Below, piece after piece: positions 34,001 to 38,845 of a stretch of 64,000 bases of DNA. Source of the DNA: Aphrophora alni (lineage: Eukaryota; Arthropoda; Insecta; Hemiptera; Aphrophoridae); contig OY740771.1 of assembly GCA_963513935.1 (NCBI GenBank), forward strand, positions 10,941,138 through 11,005,137. The letters are read 5' to 3'. The notes beneath the pieces are model-generated. The model saw only the letters and a list, made by a program, of their open reading frames with translations, searched no databases and was not told the origin of the DNA. The translations under genes and the position numbers were made by a program. Every line of letters begins with the position of its first letter. Position 1 is the stretch's first letter.

Positions 34001-36691
34001 TTTTTATTTACCTGTAATAAAATTTCTAACAAGTTTTTTCCCCTTACTTTTAGATTAAATTCGCAGGTTTCTATGTTTATTGATACTGAGCTAGAATTGG
34101 GCATTAACTTTCTCATTTTTAGATGCATTTACGTAGCATGTGCAGTAGTCATTTTTCAAAATTTTAAAGGGAAAAAATAATTGATAAATTTCGGACCTAT
34201 ATATAAATTTATTCTGCAGATATTAGATGCATTTGAGCAAGGCATGATAGTCTCCCTATCTTTATTTTATGTCACAAGAATGACTTCTCCACTTTAGTGA
34301 TAAGTTTTTTCATTGCGAGTATTCTGTAGTTCAATGTGTTTTCATTATTATTAATGTCCCTTGGTCTGAATTTAATTTTCTTTCTCGCAACTTTTTAAAA
34401 ATTGTCATCATACAATATCTCTTAAAAAAATAATGTAAAAATTTTTTCGTTTTTTAAAGTTTCATAAAATTGCAAAACTTTGTCCTAAAAACACAGGCTT
34501 ACAAATTTCTTTATTTGTCAACTGTGAAAGAAAATTCTCCAAAACCACAATAAAACACTATGACTATATAGTTGTGTTTATTCTACCTTATGTACATTTC
34601 AATATCACTGCTATCATCTTCAAAGGTACAAGACACACTCCTCACCAGAGGCAATGTGTATTGTACCTATGAAGATGATAGCAGTGCTATTGAAATGCAC
34701 ATAAGGTAGAATAAACACAACTATACAGGCAGTGTGTTGTTTGTTAGTGTTTTCTTGTGGTTTTGGGGAATTTTCTTTCATTGTATATTCACCACACAGT
34801 GCTCTAGTGATTCATATGTTCTCAACTGTATAAATCATACAAATAACAAGTTAAGACGTTTAGTCATACTCACACTTTTTCATTCCTTACAACCAATACT
34901 AAACTTGCATTTTCAGAACACCGCTTCCTAATATCAGCCCTCTTTCTCTTCTAATCATCAGCTGTTATATCACCAGAGTCTCACCGTTATCAATTATATT
35001 TATTACTTCAGAGTTTCCAACACTCATATTTTGCAGTAGTACAACTTCAACTAAAAAACACAGTGATGGTATTATTAAAAAAAAAAGGAGTTAAGCACCT
35101 ATTGGATGAAATCTATAAATGAGAATAAAGCTACCACTTACATGTAGCTTAGCAATGTTTCCAGTTGTACCATGAAAACTAAGACATGAGTCAATGCACA
35201 AGACCCCACCACATGTTTTGGGGCACCTTCCTTATCATTGTCTCTTCTATGATAAATTATTGATCTTCAATAAAGGTTAGAGTTTAATAAAGGACATAGC
35301 CTACTATGTTTAGATAAGGAGACACAGAACTTACCCTGGAAAATGGTCCTTACTAATAGTACACAAATAGGGACACACACAAAAACAACAAAAATACTAA
35401 AGTCCTGAAATATTTCATAAACACTATTCACTTTATAATTAAAAGTTACTTAATAGACTTCACACACCTTACACGTTGAAGAAAATTGAACATCCACAGG
35501 AAATTGTAGTCAAATATATTTAAAACTATTCTTTGAAGGAAACCTTCATGTCATACACAAAACACAAAATCCTGTACACAATTACACACATGATGTTTTA
35601 GTTGACCTGTGTTAGACGCTTAGAGAGTTGAGACTAAAAATGTCCATGAACATCTGTAGGACTAACACCTGAGGGCGCAAAGTCTTTTGTTTCTTTTCAA
35701 AACGTCATGTATGTGTAATTGTTGTGTACAGGATTTTGTGTTGTTTTGTGTATGACATGAAGGTTTCCTTCAAAGTGATGAGTGTCGAACCACAGACAAT
35801 TTTTTTAAGCCTGTTGGGAGAGGAAAAAGGGTGATTTATCTAAAATTAAGGTTAGGAGGTTCTCTAGATTTTGTGATCCATTGATGAGACAGTTCCCATC
35901 ATTTTAGTTCTGAGGGGTTACATTCAGGAGGGAGTGATTTTATAATTTTTGTCGTGAACCAGTCATCAAAAGTGATGACATTGAGGATTGCGGCATGTTA
36001 AGCAGTTGGTTTCTCTATATCCATGATTTTTACATCATGTCTGTGACAATTCATCCTGGTGCTTAGGTTGTCTGTGGTTAGGCCAATATATGGAGCTGGG
36101 CAAAACCGACACTGTAGTTGGTAGATAACATTTTTTGTTGTACATGTGTGATGATCTTTAATTTTCAATTTTAAATCATCCTTGATTACAACAATTCAGT
36201 TTCCTTTTTATACTCTCTACTGATTGAGAAAGTGAACAGTGTTTACGAAATATTTCATAACTTTAGTGTTGTTTTTTTTTTGTTTTGTGTGTTTTTTCTA
36301 TTTGTGAACTATTAGGGACAAGGACCACATTTCAAGGTAAGCCTGTATCTCCTATCCATAAAAAATCTGATCTTTGATAAACAAATTCATGAATACTTTG
36401 GTAAATCCAAAACCTGAGTAAACAAAAACTACTGTAGAGTAGTTGAGCTATTTTATTTTTATTTTTTTTTTATTTTAAGTTCTTTTAATTAATTTCAATT
36501 TTAATAATTTATAAACATAAAAATTCAAATTTAAAGACAATTTAAATGTATAATTTATTTTATGATTCATTTCCAGGGACACCTTGTGTTATAATGATGA
36601 GCTAATCATCAGAACATGTCTTACCCATGGAATGTGGACAGTTCCTTTGTCTGGGATTGGTACTTGGAACTTCAGAGACCATCACTTTTAA
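859..36691 (+). CDS. DLEC1: DLEC1/CFAP81-like MSP/ASH-domain protein, C-terminal 664 residues in 13 exons
   Basis: Thirteen exons with GT-AG borders join without a phase conflict and end at a TAA at 36689-36691, giving 664 residues that begin inside the protein. Several stretches have the beta-sandwich pattern of MSP/ASH (HYDIN/CFAP65/DLEC1-type Ig-like) domains. Residues ~183-260 contain a WGDYSD turn typical of these repeats, residues ~260-285 read RFGTFCYLD then NNSCVPVYISWQ, residues ~550-580 read RPNVLNFGPVYLKH, and the chain ends near VPLSGIGTW. In the family these domains dock on axonemal microtubules. DLEC1/CFAP81 is a ciliary and sperm-flagellar protein, so a testis role is inferred. 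Introns reach 5.7 kb and are full of transposons, yet the reading frame is intact. Human DLEC1 is about 1,750 residues, so most of the N-terminus lies outside the window. The assignment to DLEC1 rather than HYDIN, CFAP65 or CFAP47 rests on my recollection of the repeat pattern. Confidence 0.62.
1016..2088. other. Intron with scraps of repeats
   Basis: Contains a GTTCGAGCC word followed by an (ACA)n tail at 1429-1454 and a lone mariner-type terminus at 1584-1601 (GAGGGCTATTCAGAAA). Nothing else recognisable. Confidence 0.5.
1429..1454 (+). repeat. (ACA)n microsatellite
   Basis: About 26 bp of ACA repeats directly after GCCTGTTCGAGCCCTTGT. A B-box-like word before a simple 3' tail is how some SINEs end, but no A box was found. 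Confidence 0.7.
2089..2186 (+). CDS. DLEC1: DLEC1-like exon b
   Basis: Acceptor ATTTTCAG, donor GTATGC. It encodes residues 53-84 including SSEPYLNWPIVGG and leaves two bases (AG) that pair with the next exon to give Arg. The next exon is only 102 bp away. Confidence 0.6.
2289..2425 (+). CDS. DLEC1: DLEC1-like exon c
   Basis: Acceptor TATTACAG. Two donors overlap at its end (GTGTAA after 2423 and GTAAAC after 2425). Only the second keeps the frame open into the exon at 4988, so I chose 2425. It encodes an acidic linker, residues 85-130. Confidence 0.55.
2585..2770 (+). repeat. Interspersed repeat family R1, copy A
   Basis: Shares long runs with copies at 24160-26500 (split by a Tigger element) and 37110-37320: CATAAAATAAAGACCCCTAG against TATAAAATAGAGACTCCTAG at ~26400, and CTGATAGGAAAG then GACTACAT against the 37.2 kb copy. 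No coding capacity seen; class unknown. Confidence 0.5.
2771..3579. other. Intron, nothing seen
   Basis: AT-rich unique-looking DNA with no open frames, inverted repeats or transposon termini that I could recognise. Confidence 0.4.
3580..4970 (-). mobile_element. Tc1/mariner-type element, decayed
   Basis: Inverted termini of about 28 bp (GGTTATCATAA.AGAATGGTGG followed by GGTTT) lie at 3612-3640 and 4938-4966, with TATAC outside both. The - strand encodes a broken transposase. From ~4775 down there is a helix-turn-helix N-terminus (LSNKEKTKCVLLLAEF, RREYRKDPPH) and at ~4350 an FSDEATFHI block with a catalytic Asp. Stops and frame breaks separate the parts (for example at 4668 and near 4430). 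The left end has an extra ~30 bp of partly repeated sequence. Non-autonomous now. Confidence 0.8.
4988..5140 (+). CDS. DLEC1: DLEC1-like exon d
   Basis: Acceptor TATATAG, donor GTATGC. Residues 131-181 are open in the frame joined from 2425 and include a beta-rich run around SSFSCHVVQFGKICPP, consistent with part of an Ig-like repeat. It lies immediately right of a mariner copy. Confidence 0.6.
5240..6290 (-). pseudogene. LINE 3' remnant: RNase H and zinc-finger tail
   Basis: Reading the - strand from 6290 to 5240 gives broken pieces of a LINE ORF2 C-terminus: a WVLEHRSI segment (from the RNase H 'WVPGHSGI' box), IADSLAKKG-like text in another frame, VTFVTGHEHFRKH, then a C-x2-C ... H-x4-C finger (LCGQDLES, KHIIFNC). 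The first finger position has a CGA to TGA type lesion. No RT core is left. Confidence 0.6.
6291..8382. other. Intron, nothing identified
   Basis: Very AT-rich. No transposon termini, protein relics or tandem repeats recognised; the open frame at 7933-8115 has no supporting context. Confidence 0.4.
8383..8617 (+). CDS. DLEC1: DLEC1-like exon e, MSP/ASH repeat
   Basis: Acceptor TTGTTTAG, donor GTAAAA. It encodes residues 182-259. The order of strands with a central WGDYSD turn and a following ISVGQLPVLPLTV strand is the clearest MSP/ASH signature in the gene. Confidence 0.75.
8618..10580. other. Intron, nothing identified
   Basis: AT-rich. The less AT-rich block at 9280-9770 may be an old insertion, but no matching ends were found. 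Confidence 0.35.
10590..10735 (+). repeat. Interspersed repeat family R2, copy 1
   Basis: Closely matches 18400-18535: shared runs include AAGCTTATAACT, ACCACTGTTC, TTTTCATGCA, TTTTCTTTCCTAT and ATTGGTTCAGTAGTTCTCAAG. Similar 'aactcaaaaaccactgaaccgattttcatgc' text is common near ends of insect Helitrons and other non-autonomous elements. The class was not resolved here. Confidence 0.65.
10736..12415. other. Intron, nothing identified
   Basis: Contains a slightly less AT-rich block at 10790-11280 adjoining the R2 repeat, possibly part of the same insertion. No coding signal. Confidence 0.35.
12416..12638 (+). CDS. DLEC1: DLEC1-like exon f, MSP/ASH repeat
   Basis: Acceptor TTTCAG, donor GTAGAA. 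It encodes residues 260-334, starting RFGTFCYLDADDEF and continuing with a strand ending in ISWQ, the start of the next ASH-type repeat (a 'FG' strand, a polar turn, then 'N-N/T-S' and 'xxxW'). It ends in phase 0. Confidence 0.75.
12740..13565 (+). pseudogene. LINE ORF1 (gag-like) with two CCHC zinc knuckles
   Basis: The frame starting near 12740 reads two perfect C-x2-C-x4-H-x4-C knuckles, CFRCQGFRHVSSNC and CGQCGIKDHKRKGC, then a third C-x2-C-x3-H (CANCDSDH). This is the standard gag of I/Jockey-type LINEs, which binds the element RNA. A stop at 13082 splits off a Pro/Lys/Ser-rich tail (13134-13565). The N-terminus is missing. Confidence 0.75.
13620..14160 (+). pseudogene. LINE endonuclease remnant
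   Basis: Broken APE-type endonuclease. Visible motifs are NGVRSHIEDLKVLVRDTS, then VIYLQETHL (catalytic Glu box), MGDFNAHH near 13890 (Asp-x-Asn box) and SDHAPVKF near 14115 (Ser-Asp-His box). They lie in different frames with stops between them, so the enzyme is dead. Confidence 0.7.
14800..15400 (+). pseudogene. LINE reverse transcriptase lacking its YADD block
   Basis: RT text runs GRDLIPGSDSIVY, KIYNRIFKEQCFPEAW, IPLLKPGKERTEP (stop) SYRPI and NQRLVWYLES, then jumps near 15120-15230 from FLSNRYFKVCVG to the post-catalytic segment INILQSWS ... FSASKTQCIAF. The block that carries the catalytic YADD is absent, so this copy was internally deleted. Confidence 0.7.
15564..16680 (+). pseudogene. 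LINE RNase H domain and C-terminal finger
   Basis: Contains IIFTDGSKLDSE (first RNase H Asp), a stop at ~16107, SDAKSALRSVQ, and FGWVPGHCGISRNTKADEAA (last RNase H box), then CPFC ... KHILIEC near 16610-16660. RNase H removes RNA from the cDNA hybrid in I-group LINEs. At least two stops or frame shifts are present. Confidence 0.75.
16831..17253. other. Intron between the LINE and exon g
   Basis: AT-rich, with a short GC-richer patch at 16980-17060. Ends in the TTTATTTTAG acceptor. Nothing else seen. Confidence 0.4.
17254..17402 (+). CDS. DLEC1: DLEC1-like exon g
   Basis: Acceptor TATTTTAG, donor GTAAGT. Residues 335-383 contain a run of alternating hydrophobic residues (YVKVKFDNLETLFKG) fitting the end of an ASH sandwich. 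It ends with two bases of a split codon. A decayed LINE fills much of the preceding intron. Confidence 0.65.
17403..18399. other. Intron, unclassified moderate-complexity DNA
   Basis: Includes a GC-richer block at 17600-18360 with no protein relic or paired termini; possibly an old insertion attached to the R2 repeat at its right. Confidence 0.35.
18400..18535 (+). repeat. Interspersed repeat family R2, copy 2
   Basis: Second copy of the 10590-10735 repeat in the same orientation, with scattered substitutions across about 135 bp. Confidence 0.65.
18872..19573. mobile_element. hAT-type MITE, 702 bp, perfect 8-bp target duplication
   Basis: Terminal repeats TAGTGGTGGGCGTTAACG and (rc of the right end) TAGGGCTGTGCCCGTTAATG are flanked by identical 8-bp direct repeats, ATAAATAC, at 18864-18871 and 19574-19581. 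An 8-bp duplication with T/CAG-type ends is the hAT signature. Near both ends the word GTTAACG or its variants (AACGTT, GTTAGC) recurs at least ten times, probably as subterminal transposase-binding sites. No coding capacity. Confidence 0.88.
19574..20169. other. Intron, nothing seen
   Basis: AT-rich spacer between two MITEs; no features recognised beyond the target-site duplicate at its left edge. Confidence 0.4.
20170..20312. mobile_element. Short inverted-repeat element, family R3
   Basis: Left arm CTTACCTTGGAAAGTAGTTC (20180-20199) pairs with the right arm at 20287-20308 (rc CTTACCTTGAAAAGTGGTTC). The ends also match the ends of the 35317-36353 element, including GGAGACACAG outside the arm and TAGTACACAAATAG inside. 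It looks like a miniature form of that Penelope-related element. Confidence 0.65.
20357..20483 (+). CDS. DLEC1: DLEC1-like exon h
   Basis: Acceptor TGTTCAG, donor GTAACC. It completes the split Met codon and encodes residues 385-426, with a MGIELQPLEASIEASVQVP segment typical of a domain boundary. It ends in phase 0. Confidence 0.65.
20484..21959. other. Intron, nothing identified
   Basis: AT-rich. The open frames at 21778-22020 are antisense shadows of exon i or noise. Confidence 0.4.
21960..22169 (+). CDS. DLEC1: DLEC1-like exon i
   Basis: Acceptor CTGTTAG, donor GTAAGT, exactly 70 codons (residues 427-496). It carries an NKNMTITMERIAIIRNNSR strand pair, the start of another Ig-like repeat, then a basic QKKKDK loop. 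Confidence 0.7.
22480..22870 (+). pseudogene. LINE 3' fragment
   Basis: A GC-richer block whose + strand reads KSWNHVLLDCGL then TLFYTF, resembling the 'HLLLEC' Cys/His tail of LINE ORF2. It is heavily broken and short. The assignment rests on this one motif. Confidence 0.35.
22871..23264. other. Intron, nothing identified
   Basis: Mixed-complexity DNA leading into a LINE fragment; no motif recognised. Confidence 0.35.
23265..23415 (+). pseudogene. LINE fragment between endonuclease and RT
   Basis: The + frame reads KSPKGNITEPSEIASTFNEY and then FTNVSKRL, the linker found just before the RT domain in many LINEs ('...EIAN.FN.YF..VG'). No RT or endonuclease motif remains on either side. Confidence 0.55.
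23416..24159. other. Intron, unclassified
   Basis: A GC-richer block at 23520-23770 may be the LINE's non-coding tail or another insertion. The rest is T-rich. No termini found. Confidence 0.3.
24160..24296 (+). repeat. R1 repeat, copy B, left part
   Basis: GGTTAAAGGCCAAAAC then TCGGTCATCATTAC match GTTTAAAGGCACAAAG then TTGGTCATCATTAC at ~37120-37155. A Tigger element interrupts this copy at 24297; the right part resumes at 26386. Confidence 0.5.
24297..26385 (-). mobile_element. pogo/Tigger DNA transposon, nearly intact
   Basis: Terminal repeats CAGTGCTCTCTCGGTAATCC (left) and, as rc of the right end, CAGTACTCCCTCTGTAATCC, each preceded by TA (24295-24296 and 26386-26387), the usual pogo target duplication. 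GCCGGATTAC recurs in the subterminal regions on both sides (for example 24342, 24358, 26331, 26363). The single gene inside is uninterrupted. The element is nested inside an older R1 repeat and lies antisense to the DLEC1-like gene. Confidence 0.93.
24470..26098 (-). CDS. Tigger/pogo transposase, intact 542 residues
   Basis: Uninterrupted frame with the full pogo/jerky/CENP-B layout. It has a psq-type helix-turn-helix (residues ~14-55, with LLDKHEILKRLEKGE and VGRATVHDIRK), a CENP-B-type second HTH (~80-145, with SEGWLQKFKQRYGI), and a DDE_1 catalytic domain (~170-400). The three acidic residues are present: D180 in YNADESG, D292 in LILDNCPGH and D327 in QPMDQNVI. An acidic tail (~440-500) and basic C-terminus follow. 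The length is normal for the family. Translation may start at Met1 or Met3. With no stop or shift in 542 codons it may still be functional, or was until recently. A domesticated host gene is possible in principle, but the flanking TIRs and TA duplication argue for a transposon. Confidence 0.93.
   Translation of the reverse strand: MTMASVQKKRKHKTLSLLDKHEILKRLEKGETLTSVANEYGVGRATVHDIRKNSDKIKSFFKTNENLKSNRQTLKTGENPKVDDSLYAWFLQERGRHTPISGEILKGKAREFYRKITKKDDFQASEGWLQKFKQRYGIRLLSTTGEKLSCDESAVEPYKERFKQVIQESDLTPDQVYNADESGLFWRLLPKKTFVHRREASAPGRKLAKDRVTFMPCSNASGAHKVTMLVIGKAKSPRAFKNIKLPVDYMSQSKGWMNKSVFTEWFNEHFKPSVKRFLKERKLPEKALLILDNCPGHPDEDELNSADSFIRVMFLPPNVTPLLQPMDQNVIQAIKMQYKKSLLYKVLSKDESVIESLKEINLKDVVYSLANAWENLDEKVIICSWKPLWPDMTLLDQYKKDEPNKKASEEREINLLRDVVNEQLVDSQDNALTTDDVGVWLTGEGDENNQFMTEDDIIEEVAREEEDEELVEGEVTAAVQSISHDAAIASFATSIAWAEENGVSANDVLVLRRLQEQVLKVSLNRKKQQTIDAYFQPSTSKE
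26386..26500 (+). repeat. R1 repeat, copy B, right part
   Basis: Resumes the repeat interrupted by Tigger: TATAAAATAGAGACTCCTAG and CCTTGAATAATC match copy A near 2598-2630. Confidence 0.5.
26510..27790 (-). pseudogene. LINE reverse transcriptase remnant
   Basis: Read on the - strand, the block near 27300-27230 gives QGSILGPVLFI (a hallmark RT box). Near 27180 it gives YVNDTTLILSDQDHKSLK, where the catalytic YADD is replaced by YVND. Upstream text around 27470-27330 resembles the 'FLDLSKAFD' region but is broken by stops. An (AT)n tract interrupts the region at 27031-27056. The clade is not determinable. Confidence 0.65.
27031..27056 (+). repeat. (AT)n microsatellite
   Basis: A run of AT dinucleotides preceded by several diverged ATTGGTAAT-spaced AT blocks (26960-27030), giving a local palindromic AT-rich tract. 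Confidence 0.85.
27891..28028 (+). CDS. DLEC1: DLEC1-like exon j
   Basis: Acceptor TTGTTATAG, donor GTAAGA, exactly 46 codons (residues 497-542). It is separated from the previous exon by 5.7 kb of transposons and from the next by only 89 bp. Confidence 0.65.
28118..28241 (+). CDS. DLEC1: DLEC1-like exon k, MSP/ASH repeat
   Basis: Acceptor TTTACAG, donor GTATGT. It encodes residues 543-583: LIIRPNVLNFGPVYLKHTK is the classic first strand of an ASH repeat ('P..L.FG.V'). Confidence 0.75.
28408..29770 (-). mobile_element. Tc1/mariner-type element, heavily decayed
   Basis: Inverted segments pair 28463-28510 with 29690-29735 (ACCA.TGTTCTTCTTTTAT core), and AAAATGGGGTTTT lies outside both. The - strand retains a transposase skeleton: IPNRAHLRQLVE near 29150 (from the 'PNRRTFARLVQ' helix) and PNLTLLDF followed by FLKSKVYE near 28735-28680 (the last DDE box, 'SPDLTPLDFFLWG'). 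Stops are numerous. Confidence 0.65.
29771..30770. other. Intron, nothing identified
   Basis: AT-rich DNA with no recognisable termini or protein relics before the TTAA element that starts at 30771. Confidence 0.4.
30872..31842. repeat. Five 16-bp palindromic motifs in the TTAA element
   Basis: Copies at 30872-30887 (GCCGCATATCTGTGGC), 30976-30991 (GCCACATACATGCGGC), 31553-31568 (GCCGCAAATATGCGGC), 31619-31634 (GCCACGTATATTCGGC) and 31827-31842 (GCCGCATATATGCGGC, a perfect palindrome). Each lies within 3 to 200 bp of GTCTGT/GTCTAC words. Likely binding sites for a dimeric protein, inferred only from symmetry and repetition. Confidence 0.75.
32011..33005. repeat. Palindromic motif set of the nested piggyBac element
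   Basis: GTCGGCCGATTGGCCGAC (32068-32085), CGTACCGATCGGTACG (32745-32760, perfect palindrome), GTCGTACCGATCGGCCGAC (32948-32966), CGTACCGATCGG (32994-33005), and a weaker CGGTCGATCGGCC at 32011. They occupy the two ends of the element, with the coding remnant between them. Confidence 0.75.
32193..32462 (+). pseudogene. piggyBac transposase C-terminal fragment
   Basis: Ninety residues: KPLAITEYNEKNPGFDVANQ, then MSSYNSAVRKTLRWYDKVA. This matches the well-known piggyBac block 'YN..M.GVD..DQ...Y...RK..KWW.K'. The catalytic domain upstream is missing, so the element was internally deleted. Followed by a TAA at 32460. Confidence 0.85.
33031..34225. other. Intron around exon l, nothing else identified
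   Basis: AT-rich. Apart from the exon at 33257-33386 no feature was recognised. Confidence 0.4.
33257..33386 (+). CDS. DLEC1: DLEC1-like exon l
   Basis: Acceptor GCTCAG, donor GTAAAT. The alternative acceptor six bases downstream (GTGCAG) is also in phase, so two residues are uncertain. It encodes residues 584-626, including FVLTISFSPR, the ASH 'F.P' strand. Confidence 0.65.
34226..34300 (-). pseudogene. Tigger transposase scrap
   Basis: The + strand text GCATTTGAGCAAGGCATGAT parallels GCGTTTGAGCAAGGCATGAA of the intact Tigger gene at 25438. On the - strand it reads KDRETIMPCSNA. Only about 75 bp can be aligned by eye. Confidence 0.45.
34567..34725. repeat. Long hairpin with Penelope-like tail word
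   Basis: Arms of ~55-60 bp pair at 34567-34628 and 34664-34725, for example TAGTTGTGTTTATTCTACCT with AGGTAGAATAAACACAACTA. Each carries the GAAGATGATAGCAG word seen at ends of many Penelope-like elements. The loop is about 36 bp. Probably two terminal copies head to head. Confidence 0.7.
35531..35775. repeat. Nested inverted repeat
   Basis: CTTTGAAGGAAACCTTCATG at 35531 pairs with its near-exact complement ending at 35775, and the pairing continues through ATCCTGTACACAA. Arms are ~70 bp with a ~105-bp loop containing GAGGGCG. Confidence 0.75.
35800..36165 (-). pseudogene. GIY-YIG endonuclease remnant (Penelope-like)
   Basis: The - strand from 36150 reads KNVIYQLQCRFCPAPYIGLT then DNLSTRMNCHRHDV, matching the 'VIY.I.C..C...YVG.T...L..R...H' pattern of the Penelope GIY-YIG nuclease, then THAA/FDDWFTTKI pieces. 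The canonical first GIY is not visible. A stop and frame changes are present. Confidence 0.65.
36577..36691 (+). CDS. DLEC1: DLEC1-like terminal exon with stop
   Basis: Acceptor TTTCCAG. It completes an Arg codon and encodes residues 628-664, ending VPLSGIGTWNFRDHHF and TAA. The 'L.G.G' ending is the usual last strand of an ASH sandwich, which supports this as the real C-terminus. Confidence 0.7.
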
Positions 36692-37109
36692 AACGAAATA
36701 AGTTATTGGAAATTTAAAGAGAATTGAACAAACAATGAATATTTATTTATCTTTGTTATTTTCCCCATAATTTATCTTATAACTTATCAGATCTTAAAAA
36801 AAGACTAGTTGTCCATCAAATTTTAAATTAATAAGTATGATTTCAAGATATAAATTGCATTATTAAATACATAGATTGCTACCAAAAAAATTTAGTTGCT
36901 TTATTTTTCTTGCAGAAAACTAAAATAATCTTGACAAAGTTAAGCTATGTTACTTTATTACGAAGAAATGATTGGCAAACAAAAAATCGAAATTGCCATC
37001 ATTTAACTTTGGAAACTGTCATTTTGCTAGTTATCATACTTGTCCAAGATAAAAATAAAAACAAATGGTTTACAGAATTTATCTTTATGGGGGAGGGTTA
37101 TATTGTATT
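36692..37109 (+). other. 3' flank of the DLEC1-like gene
   Basis: AT-rich DNA after the stop. No AATAAA lies within 150 bp; the nearest plausible poly(A) signal is ATTAAA at 36862-36867. An open stretch from 36910 runs into an interspersed repeat and is not believed to be a gene. Confidence 0.3.
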
Positions 37110-37320
37110 TATTATTTCTTGTTTAAAGGCACAAAGTTTTTGGTCATCATTACCTTATAAAAAAGAACAAAAAATAATAATTTAGATATATCTTAATGAT
37201 TTAAAATAACATCATAGTCAAAAGAAAACTGATAGGAAAGTTGAAAGAGAGGACTATGAACCGAGACTACATGGAAAAAAAAATATAGATTCAACTAGGT
37301 AACTTGAAATGTTTAAGTCC
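37110..37320 (+). repeat. R1 repeat, copy C
   Basis: Shares GTTTAAAGGCAC.AAG..TTTGG and TCATCATTACC with copy B, and AACTGATAGGAAAG, GACTACATGG and ATAGATTCA with copy A. Lies in the intergenic space after the DLEC1-like gene. Confidence 0.5.
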
Positions 37321-38728
37321 TCACTACAATACAGGGTTCTTTCACTTTAAACAAATACAAATCAATTATGAGACCTGCTGAAATAATAAGGTTGTATTGG
37401 CTTTTTTTTTAAGAAAACAGGACAAGTGGTAAGTTTCAAACAGGAAGGAACCAAACTCATGAGCGAAAAAGTTTTATAAATTTAAAATCAAATGTAGACT
37501 GAAAATCATCTACACTTCACACATCAGCATACACTTCAAAATATAGGGTCCGAATTATAAGTCTACTAATAGGCCTAAATAATAATAACTAATAACATAC
37601 AAGAAAAGACTTATAAATATGTTATAAGCTTATACTTTTATAAAACAGTACACTAATTTTATAAGCTTATATTGCAACTTATAATACAAACATATATTTT
37701 TTATGAAATAGACCACAGCTTGTTTTTAAATTACAACTGAAATAATAGAAATAACCCTTTAAAGTTTAAGGGCCACAACATATATTTTGGGCATAGCCAA
37801 AAAGACTGTTAATTTCCCAAAACTGTTAACGGTTTTCAATTTTTTTTTTTTTAATCAATTTGTTAGTAAAATTATAGGCAGATAATTTTATTACAAAATC
37901 TTAAATTTTGTGTTTAAAGTGATAGGCTATACTGAGGAAACCAAAAACAATTTTAACGTGGTGAGTTAATTTCATTCTAGAACAGTTTTTATAAATGGAC
38001 ACCGACTTTCTGGGTTTGTTAGGTAATTTTTTTGTACACGTCTACAAAAATAGTTGCTGTGTAATTTTGTTTCAAACCATCCCCACCAACTTCAACTCAA
38101 ACCAACCACTGTTTATTTATGAGGCCCTCTCACTGCCAGACAACAGGTTGGAGTGAACCAAATTACAGAGAGAAAACCTTGCATCTTAGATGGGATTCCA
38201 CAACCTTCAGCACCATCCTTTGAACAACATATTGCTGTCTTAAGTCTCTCAACCACTAAGACACTTAGATATTGTTAGTCATTTAACACAGTTGTTTTAC
38301 TAACAAACCTTAACGTTCATTGGTTCTCTGCTAGGTGGTGAATGCGTTTGTAGGGTTAATCTAAAAGCTTGAAACTCTGAATAATGATGAATCGGTTGCC
38401 CATCTATTATAGGCAATAAGCATCTGTTGGTCCTTAAAGGGTTAATAAAAAAGCTTGTTTTTTTAACAAATTTTATTATATTTAAAAAAATATTTAAAAA
38501 AGAGGATAGTATATATATAATACACAAATACATCTCTTCTTTTATTACTTAAAATTTGGTGTACAACTTATTTATTAAATAAATATATACATATTAAAAC
38601 TTTCTTATCAATTACTATGGTTGTACGTACAATATGAAATTGATTTATATTATTTACACGCTATTACAATAATTAGGTTTCAGTATACTGGATGTTATTG
38701 TACCATTTATTATCTTTGTACTTTTTAG
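37321..38728. other. Intergenic DNA between convergent genes, nothing identified
   Basis: AT-rich; no transposon ends or coding signal recognised. Confidence 0.4.
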
Positions 38729-38845
38729 TTGACAATATTAGAGAAAGTGGATGAAATCAACTTTGTTTTAGATATTAAAAAAGAACAAGCAAATAGAGTC
38801 CTAAATCAAGCAATAAACATGTGTTTAAATCACTTAGAGGTTTAA
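38729..38845 (+). other. Possible orphan terminal exon
   Basis: A pyrimidine tract and TTTTTAG acceptor are followed by 38 open codons ending in TAA. The peptide is polar and helical (LEKVDEINFVLDIKKEQANR at its core), unlike the surrounding low-complexity DNA. It does not join the DLEC1-like terminal exon in a sensible frame. It could be an alternative 3' exon, a relic, or chance. Confidence 0.2.

Larger units (their letters stand above)
35317..36353 (-). mobile_element. Penelope-like tail with long inverted termini, family R3
   Basis: Left terminus 35317-35445 and right terminus 36230-36353 are inverted copies (AGGAGACACAG ... GGTCCTT against AGGAGATACAGG ... GGTCCTT, and GAAATATTTCATAA further in). 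The interior carries a GIY-YIG-like relic on the - strand and a second, nested hairpin (35531-35775). Inverted terminal repeats with GIY-YIG fit a Penelope-like element; a composite of two insertions is the alternative. Confidence 0.6.

Noticed and set aside
36910..37185. 91-codon open frame downstream of the DLEC1-like stop
   Set aside because: Overlaps the R1 interspersed repeat, has low-complexity composition and no domain resemblance.
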